Below, one piece after another: positions 61,357 to 64,000 of a stretch of 64,000 nt of DNA. Position numbers and translations under genes: made by a program. The DNA comes from Proales similis (taxonomy: Eukaryota > Rotifera > Eurotatoria > Ploima > Proalidae), in contig JAGVRJ010000011.1 of the NCBI GenBank assembly GCA_019059635.1, forward strand, positions 868,001-932,000, in the 5' to 3' direction. Within the stretch, counting starts at the first letter, position 1. The number at the start of each line of letters is the position of its first letter. The notes beneath the pieces are model-generated. The model was given only the letters and a program-made list of their open reading frames with translations. It was not told the DNA's origin and made no database searches.

Positions 61357-63122
61357 CTAATCGGCCCAGTCGGAGAATAGGGACTTAAATGTGGTTGTCT
61401 CAGCTCCGTCGATTAGTTGCGAATAAGGAAGGCTTATTGAGTAGCTTTTGCTTTTCATCAGCTCCTTAAATTTAATTTTTTTCGAGTTAGAGGTTCAAGG
61501 GCGGCGACGAGCTTTATTTTACTTGAGAAGCACGAAGACAAGCGAGCTTTTCATTTTTAGTGCACTTTTTTCCTATCCAACTGAATAGGGCATGTCCATC
61601 ACAATCGACGATAAAACAGTCCTTAGGGCAGACGAGAATTAAACAGCATAGAACAGGCAAGTTAAAAAAGAACTCACATCGGAGTCGAGCATGGACCGCG
61701 AAAGTGGCCCACTTGCCACATGGCTGAACGTTGGTGAATCAGAATTGGCATCACTGATCCTTAAGTTCATATTTCCATTAAGCTCAAGTGTTTGTCTGAA
61801 TAAGAAGGAAAGCTGCTTGCTTGTAAAGAGAAATGCTTTGGCTGTTGAAGTTGTTTTCAAAATCTCGATCCTCGACATCGGACTCTTCTTTTACTTGATC
61901 CACAGAACCATCGATCAGTTTCCAAAAGGCTGATTTAGTGTCCCAGTCTTCTTCTATTTGAGTCAGAATGAGGCATTTCAAAATTGGCCAAAACACTCGA
62001 TTGAATGCACAAGCGAACTTACCCAGCACGTGGACTTGAGCCTTGCCGCCGTGCTCATCGTCTCGAATTTTTTTGGCATAAACTGTTGCCTATTGAAATC
62101 GAGTTGCGTCTATTCTCAGCCTCTGTTTATAAACGAAACGAGCATACCTTGATCCTTTCCATGCGATTGCTTTTGGGAGGACACCATTGGTAGATATTGA
62201 GGCCGTCCTCGAGGATAAACACATCGCTTTTGTTCAGCGAGCTTACGTTCAAAGGAACCTTTTAATAGAGCTGAGTTTTGGTATTTTAAATTGCATGAGT
62301 CGGCCAAGGATCTCTAACCTCAATTACGCGAACGTCCCGCCTTCCTTTCACCATGTACAACCTTCTTGGCTGCTCGATGTTATCGGTCCTGTTAAAGCCC
62401 GACTGCACGCCTCCTCGCATATAACTTGGTTCACACAAATGAAGAGCGTTTTGTTGAAAGTCGATAGAAAAACAGACAAACCGAATTCCGTCCGGAAAAT
62501 AGGATTGAAAAAGCTTAGATTCGGCCATCTGGACCTTGAAAATGATCGAGAATAACTTTACTTGACTCTCTTGTTTGATTAAATCAATTCTACTTCTCTG
62601 TACTGGACGGGCTTCCCGCCCAAGTGATCGTCGAGCTCAATTGCTTTGATGGCCGCGGTGCCGATTTCGTCAATACTCGAATTTTGTCCCAGCCAGTAGT
62701 GAACATTCCACTGAGTAGAGTCGCCGAGTTTTTTCGTCTGCCAAATTATCGATCAAGTGCCAGCGGATGATTTAAGCGAGAATGAACCCTACATTCAGCG
62801 CAAGATACGAATCGCCGTCATAGAAGATGCCTGGTATCCATGACTTGCATTAGCCGACAGGCACACAATCAATCAGATTTTGCCTTACCGTGCTGGGCTT
62901 TGGGTACACGTTTGAGCTGGAAATTTTCGATTCTCCAGATCTCCAAGCCCTCGTTCTGACCGGCGTTCTCAAATTCATCTGACTTTACAGACTCGAACAT
63001 TTCTATTCCAATTGCTCTAGATCCAAACGGTTCTGACCAAAGAGTTGAGTTGCACTTGCTGAGACAAGGCCGATCAAAAGGGAAAAGAATAAATAAACGC
63101 AAATGACACGACGTCTGTTCAT
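61357..63122 (-). CDS. secreted three-domain gelsolin/severin-like protein
   Basis: Calcium-regulated actin-severing/capping family. Twelve exons (63122-63056, 63002-62889, 62830-62793, 62737-62594, 62534-62482, 62424-62319, 62258-62148, 62089-62023, 61953-61821, 61759-61678, 61621-61523, 61464-61357) give 373 residues, enough for gelsolin domains G1-G3 and no villin headpiece. A signal peptide ([17 protein letters not shown]) is spliced to the body through a 53-nt intron with a weak donor. G1: [63 protein letters not shown]2 starts [19 protein letters not shown], followed by [15 protein letters not shown]3: [31 protein letters not shown]. The end is [10 protein letters not shown]. Intron 9 (61760-61820) is GC-AG (CAA|GCAAGC). 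Confidence 0.9.
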
Positions 63123-63318
63123 GATTGGTTCTCGAGCTTGAGTTGACGAATGTTTGCATAGCATTGACCTTATCGCATCCTAATTTCCGCTCTGAAGCCA
63201 GCAAGCGAAATTTAAACTGGAATAATTAATGAGACCTGAACAGAAATGAAAAATTATGATCGCTCGTTTATTTCGCAGGTAAGTCAAGTGAGACGAAAAT
63301 CAGGTTGGAGGAGATGTC

Positions 63319-64000
63319 TCAGGCATTCTTTGCCTTTTCATTTGCCAATGCTAATCGGCGAATGAACGAAATACAGCCGGCAGCATTCTCCTGCAGCACC
63401 TCATCACTAGAGCCGACCATTCCGAGCAAGAGCTTTTCGAAAAATTCGATTAGCAAAACAGCAGCGATAGACTAAATGAGCCAGAAGCCATGCCCTACCC
63501 GAACGACTCCATTCTCATGCATTACAATGCAGTTTTGAGGAAACTTTGAAAGTTGATGAAGCGCTTTGGCAGTGGATCGGTGAACATTCGTGTTGGAAGA
63601 TTTGAGGTATTTGACGAGAGGCGCCACCGCATTGTGCTCGCCGAATTTCTCTCTATTCGCTCCCCATTTGCAGCATTCGGCGATGGCTTCGGTTAAATGC
63701 TGACGAAGGACGTCGTCTGTCTTGAATAGCGAAACGGTTTATTCATTTTGAGCTGAAGTGAGCTTGGTGCTCGTTGCTGGGCCTACATGGTTGGTCAGCT
63801 GGGCAAGCAGAGGCACGACTCCGTGGTCAGTGATTACAGCCAGATTCTCGCTGTCCTTGGCAATTTCGGCTATCGAGGCGCACACGTTTGCAAGCACTTC
63901 AATATCTTCGGATTTAAGCAAAGAGACAATCAACTCGAGTCCACCGACAAAATTGCGCACGATTTCGCCCGAATCCTTGATTAGCACAAAAGCATTTTTC
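63319..64000 (-). CDS. ODAD2: ODAD2/ARMC4 armadillo protein, C-terminal part (5' end outside window)
   Basis: Outer dynein arm docking-complex armadillo protein, needed for motile cilia and flagella. The last three exons are present (64000-63787 partial, 63720-63499, 63432-63319), with 66-nt introns. Armadillo repeats read [73 protein letters not shown] and the C-terminal [19 protein letters not shown], collinear with vertebrate ARMC4. The stop lies at 63319-63321. Its presence implies the animal makes an outer-arm axoneme, in many arthropods only in sperm or sensory cilia. The gene's 3' end lies about 200 nt from the gelsolin start, on the same strand. Confidence 0.92.

Overview
The window is nuclear DNA of an invertebrate animal with a compact genome. 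About twenty protein genes lie on both strands, most split by introns of only 50-75 nt. The mix (NR4A and KLF transcription factors, UBASH3, a secreted gelsolin, an ML/NPC2-like protein, ODAD2) says metazoan. The very short introns, small intergenic gaps and ML and EB-type proteins fit an ecdysozoan, most plausibly an arthropod such as a mite; that placement is inference. I saw no rRNA, tRNA, CRISPR or transposon. Exons were joined by hand from splice signals, reading phase and family alignment; every multi-exon model given as complete closes to a multiple of three. No database search was run.

Layout. 0-10 kb: a small secreted-protein candidate (+), an intronless LRR membrane protein (+), then an aldo-keto reductase and Rab3GAP1 (both -). 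10-21 kb: a long spacer, a Rap2-type GTPase (+), a 684-residue type II membrane protein with two SEA-like regions and eight EB-like cysteine modules (-), an intronless CobW/COG0523 metal-chaperone GTPase (-) and a CD2BP2 homologue (-). 22-36 kb: ERdj5/DNAJC10 (+), a KLF zinc-finger factor (+), three tandem intronless tubby-family genes (+) and a small two-TM protein (-). 36-49 kb: an NR4A nuclear receptor (-) followed by about 9 kb of gene-poor DNA rich in microsatellites, probably its regulatory region. 48-64 kb: clathrin light chain, CISD3 and ABCB8 (+), a secreted ML-domain protein and a small two-exon gene (-), UBASH3 (+) with a large nested same-strand ORF in one intron, a secreted three-domain gelsolin (-), and the 3' end of ODAD2/ARMC4 (-).

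The genes are mostly unrelated housekeeping and signalling functions, not one pathway. Loose themes are membrane traffic (Rab3GAP1, Rap2, clathrin light chain), mitochondrial Fe-S and transport proteins side by side (CISD3, ABCB8), and two transcription factors of families known for rapid induction (KLF, NR4A).

The strongest unusual points are: the intronless tubby trio, whose second and third members have lost much of the phosphoinositide-binding basic run; the modular SEA/EB gene built from phase-1 exons; four GC-AG introns among about 69 resolved; loss of signature residues in the UBASH3 phosphodiesterase domain and the CD2BP2 GYF domain; a bacterial-type CobW protein; and the ORF nested in UBASH3.
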